64,000 bases of DNA from JBPESP01 sp051710585 (GCA_051710585.1 JBPESP010000001.1:124001-188000), one strand, 5' to 3'. Positions 1 to 11,500 are shown, counted from the stretch's first letter. Program-made: numbers and translations. Notes: a model not told the origin generated them from the letters alone.

Positions 1-29
1 ACTCTACGGGCGAATGCCATATTTACGCT

Positions 30-60
30 GCCGCAAAAGCGGCGTTAATGATTTATTTTT
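30..60 (+). terminator. Possible rho-independent terminator
   Basis: A 5-bp G+C stem (gccgc/gcggc) with an aaaa loop at 30-43 is followed within ten bases by a run rich in T. It could end a gene lying left of the window. The stem is short, so this is a weak call. Confidence 0.3.
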
Positions 61-424
61 TTTACTCGGCCTCCTAACCTTTAAATAGTCTATTCTCTTT
101 CACTGCGTTTTGCTTAACGGAAAATCATTCGTAGCAATAAATATAGACATCATACAGACTATTCTACCAGATAATCTGTAAAATCTATTGCTATGAGAAA
201 ATTATGCCGGTAAATGATAACAATCTGATTTATATCAGCTAAAAAAAATAAACGGGCTGTATCCTTAACTCAATTGCATTATTAAGATAACGATACTGCT
301 CACCTATGCTAATCTGATTATTTTGACATAAAGCATGATATTAATCATAAATCAATTCAACACGCAACTAACGCTGATGGATGACTAAAATATTCACACT
401 CAGACCATCAGCGGGTTTATTGAG

Positions 425-458
425 TACTGGGCGCTGCTTCACTAAGCAGCGCCCAGTA
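425..458. repeat. G+C-rich 15-bp perfect hairpin
   Basis: Arms 425-439 and 444-458 are perfect reverse complements around a 4-base loop (cact). The stem is rich in G+C inside AT-rich eroded DNA. No T tract follows on either strand, so it is not a classical terminator. Confidence 0.7.
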
Positions 459-1189
459 GCGCAGATCCTGGCTTTCTTACCTAGTTGATGTGCCACTGCA
501 AATTGCTAATTTGCAGTAATAATATTAGTCAAGATCAACACTACTTATTCGCTATCTACCGGCGCTTTAAGCGTATTTTACTACTATTATCTAATGTTAA
601 TAGGATATAAAAGCCCTGCAGCAGTATACTACCCCAGTGTAATATAACCTACACATAACGTTAAATTTTTATTTTATGCTAAAATGGGAATAACTCAGTA
701 ATAAAGCATAATCCTACTAAGTTTGCTATTATGAGTTTGAGCCTCCATTTCCTAATCTAATTTCTTTATTTTATACATTAAACAATCGTTCGTTCATCAA
801 AACTCTATGCTTACATTAAATAGACTCTACTTAAACTAAATATAATTTATACAACTAAGTTATCTTCCGTAACGGCTGAGTAGCCCTCTGAAGATCACTC
901 CACCAACAGTGTCAAAAGAAGCATTGATATTAGAGACAACTATTGTTGATAGTACCCATGACGCTAACATTATGCATATAATGAATAACTTTTATAATTA
1001 TAAATATTCCCTCGAAATGCAAAACTACGCTTTTTAGAAAGCTTGGCCGGCGACTCTTTACTAATGGCATGCTACTAAGCATCATCTTAGTATATAACAG
1101 AGAGTTGTGTGAGTGTATTTCGAGCTAAAGTACGAAATCATAATATAGTGTTTATAGATGTTTTCTGTTACTGAGGACATATATAGTAA

Positions 1190-2458
1190 AAAGTATCAAT
1201 TCCCAATCGTCACAGAAACAAGACAGTGCCGTAACAGTCTAGCGAGAGACCCACGCGCCAATAGAAATTCATTCTAACTAAATTAGTAATACGAGAGATT
1301 CTTTTATTATGATAAAATCATGAATATACTTTTTCCTGGATACCAATACCTGAGGATACTACTAATGCGGACAAATTTCATTTAAGTATAAAAATCGTTG
1401 ATAATAGAACAACCTGTCAATTCCATACAGTCCATATAAGAATGCAATCTGCCAATTTATTGATGTAAAATCGTCTTAAAGCACCTTTCCGCAATAAGAT
1501 CTGAAGGAATTACCCTTGGATCAGTTTAATTCTCTTATTGATTCTTCTGTGCCTTCCAAAAACAATCCCACTATGACGCAGCTGGCAATAACTTTTAATA
1601 GTATTGTAAAAACGGATATTCGTTGTCTATGATGACTGTGGTCTTAGTCCCTTCAGAGCTTCAATACACAGAGATATTACTAATCTGCAGTACGTCAATG
1701 CTAGCGCTTAGAAGGACATTGATGCGTTCTTTGTTATACCACTACCAGCCCCGGCGATTTCACGCCGTAACACCGACGTGTAGGCGGCCATATTTATCTT
1801 TGTAAAGGTTAAGTTTGCGATCAGTCTTTTATAAAATATAAAACTAGAAAACTTTACCGTAATCATACTGAATAGATAGAATTTTATCCACTACTAGTAT
1901 ATTTTAGCCCGCTTCTTATTTATTTCGGTAATATTACTTCCAAGACTTTATCTTACTTTAGCTTCACAAAGCATTTTAAACGTCATCAACAGTAAGGAAA
2001 CCAGCTACTTTGAGTCAGTAACAAAGTAAACTCTTTTTTTTGGCCGATGATAATATCTAATAAGTTTATTTTTATTCGTCAACTGGGTAGCCGACGAAAA
2101 CGTTGAGTGTGGTTAGTTCTTTCACCTCAGAAAAAGAATAGTATTGAGAGTGACACGCCAGAGATTAGTTACGAGGCTTTCATGGTGTTTTATGCGACCA
2201 ACTTTCTCTGCCTGGCGTTCAATAGAAATATTTTTTGAATTAAGGCGATACCGATTTCCTACTCTAGTGAAATAGCTTTGGCCATGCCATATTCAGTATA
2301 CTAAATTTATTTTTGCAGACAGAATGAGAATATTCAGTCTAACTTTATGAGTTAATCGGGTATTAAGGATTGGCGGTATTAAGCGGCACTGTAAATTGCA
2401 CGAGAAAAGCAGAACATCATTGAATATCAGAGATTCTTTAGCAAAGAGAAGCTAATAT
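1190..2458 (-). pseudogene. guaB: guaB relic (IMP dehydrogenase)
   Basis: Functional GuaB oxidises IMP to XMP, the committed step to GMP. No open frame remains, but conceptual translation of the minus strand with frame jumps follows the family in order: AKESLIFNDVLLF near 2400-2443 (E. coli AKEALTFDDVLLV), then RLTHKVRLNILILSA, then ISIERQAEKVGRIKHHES near 2170-2230, EVKELTTLNVFVGYPV near 2085-2125, and KDKYGRLHVGV near 1770. The catalytic-loop region around 1500 is no longer readable and the 3' end is uncertain. Orientation and the adjacent xseA relic match the divergent guaB/xseA pair of E. coli. The gene is clearly dead. Confidence 0.8.
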
Positions 2459-2629
2459 AATAATGCTTCAAAAAAAGTGAATATGAAACAAATAATATAT
2501 CAAAATAGCGATATATAACGTAATCAATTAACTTTAGTATTATTTTCAATAGATCTCTTACTTACCATTTCGCAATAAGTTATATTAATGGATTAAGGCT
2601 TTAACGTGAAGTTTTATTCCACTCAATAT

Positions 2630-3960
2630 CTACCCCGCCATCCTCATCTTATTTTTTAGCATCAGCCTCTTAAATAAAACAGTGAACAACCTCCTGTAAA
2701 ACAAAATAAAGCAGATTTACCGACAGGTAAAATCTCTAATTCTTTTTAACCCGCATCGAAGCATTACCGTTTTACACTAACTAAAAGGATACCCACGTAT
2801 CCAGAAGTATGTGTGCTACACAATATTTCACGATACCAATCGCTCCGTACAACCTTCTGTACCACGTAATGCTCAGCAAGTGTAGTCTGCCACTTCCCTT
2901 ACACTTTATGAGCCACGCGGCGACTATCAGCTCATCGCCGAAATCATACAGCCGGTTAGAAACGAGTTGCGCCAACAGCATTTCAACAAATTTAAGCAAC
3001 AATTAAATACCAATGGGCTATTTAAATCAATTTAAGCAACCCGCTACTCAAGTCTAGCCCGTTGCGTGAAAGGTGATCCAGAGGTGAGAATATTGCATGA
3101 TAATTGCAACTGTTGTAACGCTACGACCCATCGCTGTCGGTGATGATTTATCCTAATACAGTACAAGGAGAGGAAACCCTAGTCCATATTTTGTGCGCCA
3201 TCTAAGCCACCAACCGGTGCGCTGATTGCGATATATTAATAATCTGTCGCAGGGTATCTTTCATGAAGGTTTGGCAATCGTCAACAACGAATGAACGGCA
3301 TTAGTAATTTTTAGTAACTATTTACTGGTGGAGTTTAGAGCTATTAGCAATAAAAACCGATGTATGATTATCACTGATTTACGCACACCAATATCTCACC
3401 ACCTACTGAGTTGATTAGGTACAATCAACTGGAGCTATCGTTGTAACATCAGTCGTAATAGTAGCGATTAGAAATGACTATGAATTATTCACTTATGTAG
3501 TATAGTGTCAACAGCAAAACAGTCGTTTGCAGCACTTCTTGCAGCAACAGGATCTCCAATTACAGTTCGATCGTCAATATAGCGCGCTAATTATCTTAGC
3601 GCCATTACTTTGATAAAGTATACAGGGCCAGTTTCGCCAAACACAGAACCGTCACAAATCTTTCCGAAAGAATATAGTACAGCAGCCACCCCCTATAGGC
3701 ATATCAATCGAGCGTGCTAGAGCTAGGCGTTTGCAACGCATTATGCTATTAATTAAGTTAGAGAATAAGGCTGTAGCTAAATCGGTAAACAATACCTTTA
3801 TCACACTCTCCTCCCCTTTTAGAGGAAGTGTTTCTGCTGAAACACTGGCATAAAGTTTTATAGTTACGAAATATAGACACACGACATGCTACCAAAACAA
3901 ACCCGTCAGCTAAATATCAGCAATTGTTTGACAACCCAGTTAAACGATAGCTGGATAGAG
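2630..3960 (+). pseudogene. xseA: xseA relic (exodeoxyribonuclease VII large subunit)
   Basis: XseA is the large subunit of exonuclease VII, a single-strand DNA exonuclease. The relic reads in the right order with several frameshifts and stops: a TVNNLL stretch and GKISN near 2680-2740 (family TVRLLL and GEISN), then a phase matching YEPRGDYQIIVE as EPRGDYQLIAEIIQPV near 2908-2955, then FKQQLNTNGLFKSI at about 2990-3030. Further on a Q-rich stretch (QQQNSRLQHFLQQQDLQLQ) near 3510-3570 fits the coiled C-terminal half. It is divergent from the guaB relic, as in E. coli. The 3' boundary is estimated from family length. Confidence 0.75.
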
Positions 3961-5657
3961 AATCAGATTATCAATATAATCCATATATCAACCAGCGGGA
4001 CCGCCTGCAAAGCCCAAAAAAAACTGATCCCAAGAAAGACGCCTCCTTAATGCTTAATGCCAGCCTTCCTTGACTAACAACAGTGAATAATCGCATGAAA
4101 TATGCGCCTAAGCATACAGGACATTGTACGGCAACATGGCCAGAAAACTGCAGACCAGACACTATACTCCATCAGGAGTCGCTATTCTATAGCGAGTCAG
4201 GAGACGGCCTTGCTTAGATAGTTGGTTAAAGCCCCCCCGCAGAAACTTAACAGGAATAAACTAGTACTAAAAAACTAGACGCGTACCTAAATAGTCTCCT
4301 ATCTCGCCGCCTAATTCCAACCCAATATAGAAACGTAGCGGAACGATTAGAAGCTGGCTAATATAATGAATGCCTGTGGAACTAGTATTGCTGCAGCTAT
4401 CACTAGCAGGGACTGAAGGGGAACCATGTTACCACAGTAGTTTCCAGGACAGTGCCAAGTTCCTCTTTAAGCAATACCGCTTAACCAAAAAAAATTATAA
4501 ATATAGTAACGGCAGATTTAAGATAAATATACCGCTGATTAGTGTCAGCGTACTACCAATCAACGGCTCCACCAGAGTGCTCGCCCATAATGCTGGAATA
4601 GATAGGATTCTCAATTCTAATCCTCCCTTCACCCCTTTTGTCCTCTGTACTTTAAGCAGGATAGAATGCCTGTCCAAAAGTTTCGCTAACATATGCAGCA
4701 CCACTAATTACCAGACGCTTTGAGCTATACTAAGGCTGGTCCGAATAAACATTAACTTTTAGCAATAACTGTCACCAAAACATCTAGAGACGGTGTTATA
4801 AGTATGACAACGAAATAAGACAGTACCATTATTTATTAAGCAACCCAAACCACTCGTTTATTGCCAGATGACCAATAAAGCCATTTTACTCAACATAAAA
4901 GGGTAAAACAGTATAGTAGTAGCGTCATCACCACGATAGTATATAAGGAGTCAAATACACATAATTCAATTATACCGCTAATAATCATTACCATAGGCCC
5001 TAAACTACCATTTTACATCAGAGCGATCCTTATCGTAGATTAGAAATAAAAAAGTACTTGTCCATCGAGCGTCAGGATAATAGCCGTGTAGATAAAAATC
5101 TATCGCTGGGATATAGCGACAGATAGAATATAGAGACTGCGACCTTTATCAAGGGAAAAGGAACGGGCAGGTGATCTGGCGTTACAGCTCTAACGCCGTG
5201 TATGCATTAAAAATATTAGGAAAAAAATAAACTAGATGATAGTGTACTAAGATAAATATCACTAATGCTAATGTATCTTGGCGTGAATAGTAAAATTCAT
5301 ATTAATGGACTGACAATAAAAAATAACTTTATTAAGAAAGTTTCATTGGTACTCATCATTATGATAAATCTAAAATTTTTTTTGGCATTATTAAATCGTA
5401 ATTTTATTTTTTATACCATAGATAATACTTATAATCCTTATTATAGCTTTAAACGATAGATTCGTTATTTAATTAATTTGAATACCTTATTAATTATAAG
5501 CATTTAATGTTATTAATATAATTTACAGTAATTTATAGTTTATTTAAAAGGCAATAATCAATAAAATTGCAGAGTATTGCTAGACGCCCTTTAGCGGCAA
5601 TCCTAACAAAACCAGCTCAATCGTGTCGGCTTCATTTTCTTAAACGAGATACTACGC
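3961..5657. other. Eroded DNA without a readable gene
   Basis: Short open frames occur on both strands (for example 4370-4723 plus and 4495-4704 minus), but they overlap each other, lack convincing ribosome binding sites and match nothing I know. The last 400 bases before mqo are extremely AT-rich. I see no clear promoter for mqo. Confidence 0.5.
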
Positions 5658-7253
5658 ATGAAAAAGCATTTTTTAAAAACCCTTAGAATGACGGTTGCTA
5701 CCTCAGCTAAACAACATCATGTTTCAGATAAACCTCAAGTGGACATCATACTGATTGGCGGTGGAATCATGAGTGCCACCCTTGGAACCTATCTAAAAGA
5801 ACTTGAACCAAGCTGGATTATTTATATGTATGAGCGTCTAGAAAAAATAGCGGAGGAAAGTTCCAATGGCTGGAACAATGCTGGTACTGGCCATGCTGCA
5901 TTCTGCGAGTTGAACTACACTACACTTAACCCAGCGGGTTCAATGGATATTTCTAAAGCGATATCAGTAAATGAATCTTTTGAAATATCACTCCAGTACT
6001 GGGCCTATCTGGTAAAGCAAAAAATTCTCACTAATCCACAAAGCTTTATCAATAATATCCCACATATGAGCTTCGTGTGGGGAGAAGACAATATCTGCTT
6101 TTTACGTCAACGCTTCGATATGCTGCAAAGAAGCACACTTTTTCGCGGTATGGAGTACTCTGAAAACCCGGAACAAATCCGCAAATGGGCACCACTAGTT
6201 ATGGATGGACGTGACAGATTCCAGAAAGTGGCAGCCACCCGTATGGCTATAGGCACTGACATTAATTTTGGTGAGATAACACAGCAACTACTAGCAGCGT
6301 TACAGCAACACCCCCAGTTTCACTTGTATCTTAAGCATGATGTGGTAGATATCAAACGCAACGCCGATAAAACATGGAACGTGCGTGTTACCGATCACAG
6401 CAACGGTAGCAAACAGTCTACAGTTTGCGCCCGCTATGTCTTTATCGGTGGCGGTGGTGCTTCACTTACCCTGCTGCAAAAATCCGGCATTCCAGAGGTA
6501 AACAGCTATGCCGGCTTCCCAGTTGGTGGGCAATTTCTAGTCGCAACTAATCCGGAAGTAGTTGGATATCATTACGCTAAAGTGTATGGTAAAGCGTCGC
6601 TCGGTGCGCCACCGATGTCTGTCCCGCACCTTGATACCCGCATTCTTGATGGCAAGAAGATGCTGCTTTTCGGTCCATTTGCCACCTTTAGCGGCAAATT
6701 TCTTAAACATGGATCTTGGCTGGATTTCTTCCATTCACTTACGCTGCAAAACCTATTTCCCATATTGCGTGTCGGGTTAGATAACTTCAGATTAATGCGC
6801 TACCTTATCGGCCAGTTACTCATATCAGATAAAGATCGCCTGAATACCCTGCGTGAATATTACCCCCAGGCTAAAATAGCAGATTGGTCGCTAATTGAGG
6901 CTGGCCAGCGGGTGCAGATAATCAAAAAAAATCTAGATAAGAGGGGTTTTTTACAATTTGGAACCGAAGTGGTTAGCTCGGCTGACGGATCATTATCAGC
7001 GCTGCTTGGCGCTTCACCCGGTGCCTCTACCACAGCTTCCATCATCCTGGAGCTTTTAGCTTCGATGTTTAAAGAGCAAGCGACCACTGATGTCTGGCAG
7101 CAAAAACTGAAAAAGATGCTACCCTCTTACGGCCAGACGATTAATGGCAACCTTGCGCTAACTAATGAGATTCGTCGCTCAACCTCCAGGATCCTGGGGT
7201 TAACCTACATCGAAGCTAAACCCATACCTAACAAACCAGCAGACGATAAGTAG
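5658..7253 (+). CDS. mqo: Malate:quinone oxidoreductase
   Basis: Membrane-associated FAD enzyme that oxidises malate to oxaloacetate and passes electrons to quinone, replacing or supplementing soluble malate dehydrogenase. The 531 residues align end to end with enterobacterial Mqo (E. coli 548). The N-terminal dinucleotide-binding segment IILIGGGIMSATLGTYLKEL (about residues 30-49), the SSNGWNNAGTGH segment (about 67-78), PHMSFVWGEDN and the GASPGAST segment near the C-terminus are all kept. The start at 5658 is preceded by aaacgagat, a weak site. The gene stands alone between eroded flanks, so it must carry its own promoter. Retention suggests malate is an important respiratory substrate for this bacterium (inference). 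Confidence 0.96.
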   Translation: MKKHFLKTLRMTVATSAKQHHVSDKPQVDIILIGGGIMSATLGTYLKELEPSWIIYMYERLEKIAEESSNGWNNAGTGHAAFCELNYTTLNPAGSMDISKAISVNESFEISLQYWAYLVKQKILTNPQSFINNIPHMSFVWGEDNICFLRQRFDMLQRSTLFRGMEYSENPEQIRKWAPLVMDGRDRFQKVAATRMAIGTDINFGEITQQLLAALQQHPQFHLYLKHDVVDIKRNADKTWNVRVTDHSNGSKQSTVCARYVFIGGGGASLTLLQKSGIPEVNSYAGFPVGGQFLVATNPEVVGYHYAKVYGKASLGAPPMSVPHLDTRILDGKKMLLFGPFATFSGKFLKHGSWLDFFHSLTLQNLFPILRVGLDNFRLMRYLIGQLLISDKDRLNTLREYYPQAKIADWSLIEAGQRVQIIKKNLDKRGFLQFGTEVVSSADGSLSALLGASPGASTTASIILELLASMFKEQATTDVWQQKLKKMLPSYGQTINGNLALTNEIRRSTSRILGLTYIEAKPIPNKPADDK

Positions 7254-7949
7254 GAAAAACTACAACACCAATGTAACCTAATGAATTTCGCGCTGTAATA
7301 TAACTACTTCGGGAACCGAAATAGCATTATTGGTGGAAAACAAGACGCTCTTTCTTCGCCGTGAGTAAAGTGTAGTTAAGGATTCTAACTACACTGATTA
7401 ATCCTTCTGATATCATTCCAATTAGCATGCGCCGCGCGGGGATCTTAATCCGCTGACCATACGGGTGCTGTTACAGCAGCGCTAACTGATACAAGATCAA
7501 AAGATAATATTGATATTGGCAAAGTTAGATCATGAAAAGCTTTAAGAGATAGGTGCTACCAGGTTGGGACAATTTGATAGGCCTACACCTATCCCAAAGC
7601 ACGCCACCCTGAGCTGGTTGGATATAAAACCACGAAAATGCAATGTGAACGCGAGATCATACACTTAGCATAACACAGAAAGTCTTGTTTTTGATAGTGT
7701 GCTGGGGCTCTGGGGGGTAAAGAACATTTTTTGCAGTGTTGCATCCTTAAGCAACGCTTACAATCTATTGTTTATTTTTGGAAGACCTGCGCTTCCGTGC
7801 CCCCCTTAGCGATGCACTAATACTAATATCTATTTACCAAGATAAATGCACCATTAAACCACTACTACGATTAATCCATTGTCACCCACTTAATAGCGAG
7901 TATACCAGGAAATCTACTTCAACTAATTAATAAAACTGCTATTCACTAC
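7254..7949. other. Eroded DNA without a readable gene
   Basis: Nothing recognisable between mqo and the probable glnD relic. In E. coli dapD lies beyond glnD, but I could not align any dapD segment. Confidence 0.45.
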
Positions 7950-8734
7950 AGCTTATTTATCAACATAGCTAGAGGCTTAGCTTGCTTACCATTGGTAGAT
8001 TAGTGGTGGAACAGAGATTCATCAAGTGTATAACCGAGATAATTAACTGCCTTTTTTGTGTTACGCGCCCTAGCTTAAAAGCAAAGCTAACAGCCAGTTT
8101 ACCGGCCTTTTTTGTATTACAGCCAGTTGAATCTTCCGCAATGTTGTCAACCCTAAACCCTATTTAAGCACTATCAGCGGCATCATCATAGATTATTCAG
8201 CGCAATGTACGATAAGCGCCCCATCAACGTGTGCTAGTCTCTCGTAATACACTAATCGCACTGAAGGCTATCTTAACGTTGTTGGAAATACAATACTCCA
8301 CTGAGTGACACAGGAGGCTAGAATTTTTATGACCACACCAAAAACCACTGGCAACGCATTCCAGTTGCCCTAATATAATACTACTGGTGTAGATGATAAT
8401 AAGGCAGGCAAGGAGAGTATAGAATCTTGTGTATCTGCAAGCAACAAAATAGCAACGGAGCAGACAATAAAGATGATAGATGCTTTTTGTGTACATACTG
8501 TCGCTAGGATTAAAAAAATAAGGTGAAACAACCCTCCTCCAGTGAAATATCTAGGAACAAGCATATAAGCTCAAGATTATCAGCGATAATTACTGCTGCG
8601 CTTTCAGTTTATTTAGCGTGTCCTGTAATCTAATTTATATTGTAAATCAGCCATGGTAATCATAATAAAACCATGCTAACAGGTAACGCCCTTAATGGTG
8701 GAAGTGATTTACGGCGGTGCATAGAACCTAAGTA

Positions 8735-8774
8735 AAGCGGAGCTATAAGCCCCCCAGGGCTTATAGCTCCGCTT
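8735..8774. repeat. 18-bp perfect G+C-rich hairpin
   Basis: Arms 8735-8752 and 8757-8774 are perfect complements with a 4-base loop (ccca). There is no poly-T tail. It stands out as G+C-rich structure inside eroded DNA. Confidence 0.75.
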
Positions 8775-8993
8775 ACCAGCCAACTGCTAGACCATCCGAT
8801 TAGGTATTAGGTAAATATAACCGTCTAATGACCACATCGACCCTTCCCTTACATGCATATATCAAGTACCACTATACGGATACCGATCCATTCAAAAAAA
8901 ACTTGGAAAACATCTAATAATAAAGTTCGGCACGGAGCGTGATATCATCAAGAATACCATTCTTATTGCTTTGCAATATTATTTTCTATGGCT

Positions 8994-9032
8994 CTCATTA
9001 TAAATAGAGATCGTATCTCTATTTATAATGAG
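8994..9032. repeat. 18-bp perfect AT-rich inverted repeat
   Basis: Arms 8994-9011 and 9015-9032 are perfect reverse complements with a 3-base loop (cgt). It lies in the eroded DNA downstream of map. Confidence 0.8.
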
Positions 9033-9559
9033 CAATTACACAACGGCAACCGCTAAGCGGAGTGAAAAGAGTGATATACTTACATGCTCAATAATTGTAA
9101 TGCATTTTCTTATTGGAACCATACTTCACTGATTTTATTTAAAAGATCACCCTTATCTCAATCTATACTTCCATAAAGCCACTGACAAACTGTTAACTTC
9201 TAACAAAGTGTAATTAAATAATATCCCTTACTTTACTGATTTTTTTACCAAGACGAACTATTATCCATCCTAATTCATCATCTGAGCTCTAGCCTCCACC
9301 GTCACCAATACTGTATAAAGTGTATATGAGCGAAGCCTTGATATAGTACTAAATGCTATAAAAAATAATAAATATACAGCGGGGTAGGTATCTAGCAGCA
9401 TCTTGGCAGTGTCTCAGATAAAGAGCGGTTGAAAGCGTCTGGCAACCGTCTTTAAGAAAAGATGAGAATTTGACTAGCAGTGGGTAAATTGAAGAATTTA
9501 GTCCGGCACAGGATCGTTTTATGTAGTATAGAGTAACCAGGCTTAAACCAGCAGCGGTT

Positions 9560-10354
9560 TTAGGTCGGGTGGTGAATTATCATCGGTAAGGGATCATCCG
9601 AGCGCAACGTCATAATCTCACAACCATCCTCGGTCACTACGACTGTATGCTCATACTGCGCTGACAGGCTATGATCCTTAGTTTTTACCGTCCAGCCGTC
9701 TTTCATGGTCCGAATGTGGTAGTCCCCAGCATTAACCATAGGCTCAATAGTGAACGCCATTCCAGGTTGTAATAGCACACCACCATCGTCACCGTCATAA
9801 TGCAGCACTTGCGGCTCTTCATGAAAGCCTTCGCCGATACCGTGGCCACAATACTCCCGCACTACTGAGAACCTTTCTTCTTCAACGAACTTTTGAATTG
9901 CTTTACCTAACGTACGCAAGCGGATACCTGGGCGAACCATACGGATTGCCAGATACAGACTTTGTTTCGCCACCCGGCATAGCCGCTCGCCGAGGATACT
10001 TGGTTTACCGACGATGAACATCTTTGAAGTATCCCCGTGAAAGCCGTTTTTAATAACGGTGACGTCAATATTCAGAATATCGCCCTCTTTTAGCTTTTTT
10101 TCATCACTCGGAATACCGTGACACACAACTTCATTAACTGAAATACATACAGATTTCGGAAATCCGTGGTAGCCAAGCGACGCAGAAACAGCGTGCTGTT
10201 TCTCGGTGATATACTGATGGCACAATCGGTCTAACTCGCCAGTGCTAATGCCGGGTTTGATATAAAATTCAATTATTGCTAACACCTCAGCAGCCAGCTG
10301 GCCAGCAACGCGCATCTTTGCAATATCGTCTGCTTTTTTGATAGGAATGGCCAT
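9560..10354 (-). CDS. map: Methionine aminopeptidase type I
   Basis: Removes the N-terminal methionine from nascent proteins in the cytoplasm and is essential in bacteria. The 264 residues match E. coli Map (264). The five metal ligands are in place: Asp97 in LNIDVTV, Asp108 in GFHGDTSKMF, the His of GHGIGEGFHEEP, the Glu of FTIEPMVNAG, and the Glu in SAQYEHTVVV. It is transcribed divergently from rpsB, the standard enterobacterial arrangement, and no intact gene follows on its strand. The upstream interval of about 340 bases must carry promoters for both directions. A gatct site sits just before the ATG; no strong Shine-Dalgarno is visible. Confidence 0.97.
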   Translation of the reverse strand: MAIPIKKADDIAKMRVAGQLAAEVLAIIEFYIKPGISTGELDRLCHQYITEKQHAVSASLGYHGFPKSVCISVNEVVCHGIPSDEKKLKEGDILNIDVTVIKNGFHGDTSKMFIVGKPSILGERLCRVAKQSLYLAIRMVRPGIRLRTLGKAIQKFVEEERFSVVREYCGHGIGEGFHEEPQVLHYDGDDGGVLLQPGMAFTIEPMVNAGDYHIRTMKDGWTVKTKDHSLSAQYEHTVVVTEDGCEIMTLRSDDPLPMIIHHPT

Positions 10355-10506
10355 AGTAGAGATCCATAGTCGACACCAAGGTCGACAATAATCATATAAT
10401 TTAAATTAGCGAATGAGAGTAATGGTATCAGCACAACTGAACCCTGCCAAATTATCATTTTTCCACAGGCTTCAGAAAACATTTGGTGGAGTCTGTGAGG
10501 AGTTTA

Positions 10507-10530
10507 TGGTATAAAGCGCGCCGTGGATTA
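10507..10530 (+). promoter_or_regulatory. Likely rpsB promoter, extended -10 with G+C discriminator
   Basis: TATAAA at 10510-10515 is preceded by TGG (extended -10) and followed by gcgcgcc, a G+C-rich discriminator typical of growth-rate-controlled ribosomal promoters. No good -35 lies at normal spacing. Confidence 0.45.
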
Positions 10531-10589
10531 GCGTCAGAATTTTAAGCCGCGCACCGATCGCTACAACAAAAAAATCAACTGTATTATCA

Positions 10590-10660
10590 CACATACGTAT
10601 CGGTACATATGCAGGGTGCTCTGACAGGAAGGTCAGAGTCAGCCGTATGGGATACGTGAA
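10590..10660 (+). promoter_or_regulatory. Possible S2-responsive rpsB leader
   Basis: The leader holds a 7-bp hairpin, ctctgac/gtcagag at 10619-10638, enclosed by a second complementary pair, acgtatc (10595-10601) with gatacgt (10651-10657). E. coli rpsB-tsf is autogenously repressed by S2 through a conserved structured leader. Equating this one with it is inference. Confidence 0.4.
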
Positions 10661-10692
10661 GACATAACCTAAAACAAACATAAAGGTTTATC

Positions 10693-11406
10693 ATGGCAAC
10701 TATTTCCATGCGTGACATGCTCCAGGCTGGTGTGCATTTTGGTCACCAGACCCGTTACTGGAACCCGAAAATGAAACCCTTCATCTTCGGTGCTCGTAAT
10801 AAAGTTCACATTATCAATCTGGAACAAACTGTACCTCTATTTAACGATGCTTTGGCTGAGCTAAGAAAAATTGCCTCACACAAAGGTAAAATTCTGTTTG
10901 TCGGCACCAAACTTGCTGCAAGAAAAGCGATAAAAGAAGCGGCAAAAAACTGCGATCAATTCTTTGTTAACCATCGCTGGTTGGGTGGGATGTTGACCAA
11001 CTGGAAAACGGTTCGTCAGTCCATTAAACGTTTAAAAAATTTAGAAAGCCAGTCTCAGGACGGTACATTTGAAAAGCTAACCAAGAAAGAGGCGCTGATG
11101 CGCAATCGTGAACTGGAAAAACTAGAAAACAGCCTAGGCGGTATCAAGGATATGGGCGGCCTTCCTGACGCACTTTTTGTTGTCGATGCGAAACATGAGC
11201 GCATCGCTATTAATGAAGCTAATAATATGGGAATTCCAGTTTTTTCTATCGTTGACACCAACTCTAATCCAGACGGTGTAGACTTTATTATCCCGGGTAA
11301 TGATGACGCTATCCGCGCAATCAACCTCTACTTAACTGCCGTTGCCACCAGCGTGCGCGAAGGTCGTTCTCAAGAACTAGTAGAACAGACTGAAAAAAAA
11401 TTATAG
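10693..11406 (+). CDS. rpsB: 30S ribosomal protein S2
   Basis: Component of the small ribosomal subunit, needed to recruit S1. The 237 residues cover the whole family (E. coli 241). The N-terminal MRDMLQAGVHFGHQTRYWNP and the NHRWLGGMLTNWKT segment (about residues 94-107) are conserved, as is FSIVDTNSNPDGVDFIIPGN. A ribosome binding site (aaagg) lies 8 bases before the ATG. It is the first gene of the rpsB-tsf-pyrH-frr run, and a terminator-like hairpin separates it from tsf. The C-terminus is slightly short and lysine-rich. Confidence 0.98.
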   Translation: MATISMRDMLQAGVHFGHQTRYWNPKMKPFIFGARNKVHIINLEQTVPLFNDALAELRKIASHKGKILFVGTKLAARKAIKEAAKNCDQFFVNHRWLGGMLTNWKTVRQSIKRLKNLESQSQDGTFEKLTKKEALMRNRELEKLENSLGGIKDMGGLPDALFVVDAKHERIAINEANNMGIPVFSIVDTNSNPDGVDFIIPGNDDAIRAINLYLTAVATSVREGRSQELVEQTEKKL

Positions 11407-11471
11407 AAAGCTAAATAATAATGAATGCTCTCAAGAGCCCTTTATCAACCAAGTGTTAAATACATTATTTT

Positions 11472-11500
11472 AGAGGGTCTGTAATTACCCTCTCTTTTAT
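11472..11500 (+). terminator. rpsB-tsf intergenic attenuator
   Basis: A 7-bp stem (agagggt/accctct, 11472-11478 and 11487-11493) is followed by ctttta. A partial terminator at this point is known in E. coli and lowers tsf relative to rpsB. Confidence 0.6.

Larger units (their letters stand above)
1..1189. other. Eroded DNA without a readable gene
   Basis: No reading frame of credible length and no relic I can name. In E. coli guaA lies downstream of guaB, so a guaA relic on the minus strand would be expected here, but I could not align any of it. Two hairpins stand out: a short G+C stem with a T-rich tail at 30-60 and a 15-bp perfect stem at 425-458. Confidence 0.5.
7950..9540 (-). pseudogene. 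glnD: Probable glnD relic (PII uridylyltransferase)
   Basis: Position is the main argument: in Enterobacterales glnD lies directly downstream of map on the same strand, which is this stretch. Supporting traces on the minus strand are weak. A glycine-rich run with downstream acidic residues and KK (GDGGG to GKK) around 9240-9300 resembles the nucleotidyltransferase motif GYGRGELHPLSDIDLLI. An ADTQDSIL phase near 8420 resembles the ACT-domain segment SVHDAQIF. The relic is badly eroded, and other identities cannot be excluded. Confidence 0.35.

Noticed and set aside
4370..4723. 117-codon plus-strand open frame and its minus-strand partner at 4495-4704
   Set aside because: The frames overlap on opposite strands, have no clear ribosome binding site and match no family; probably chance in eroded DNA.
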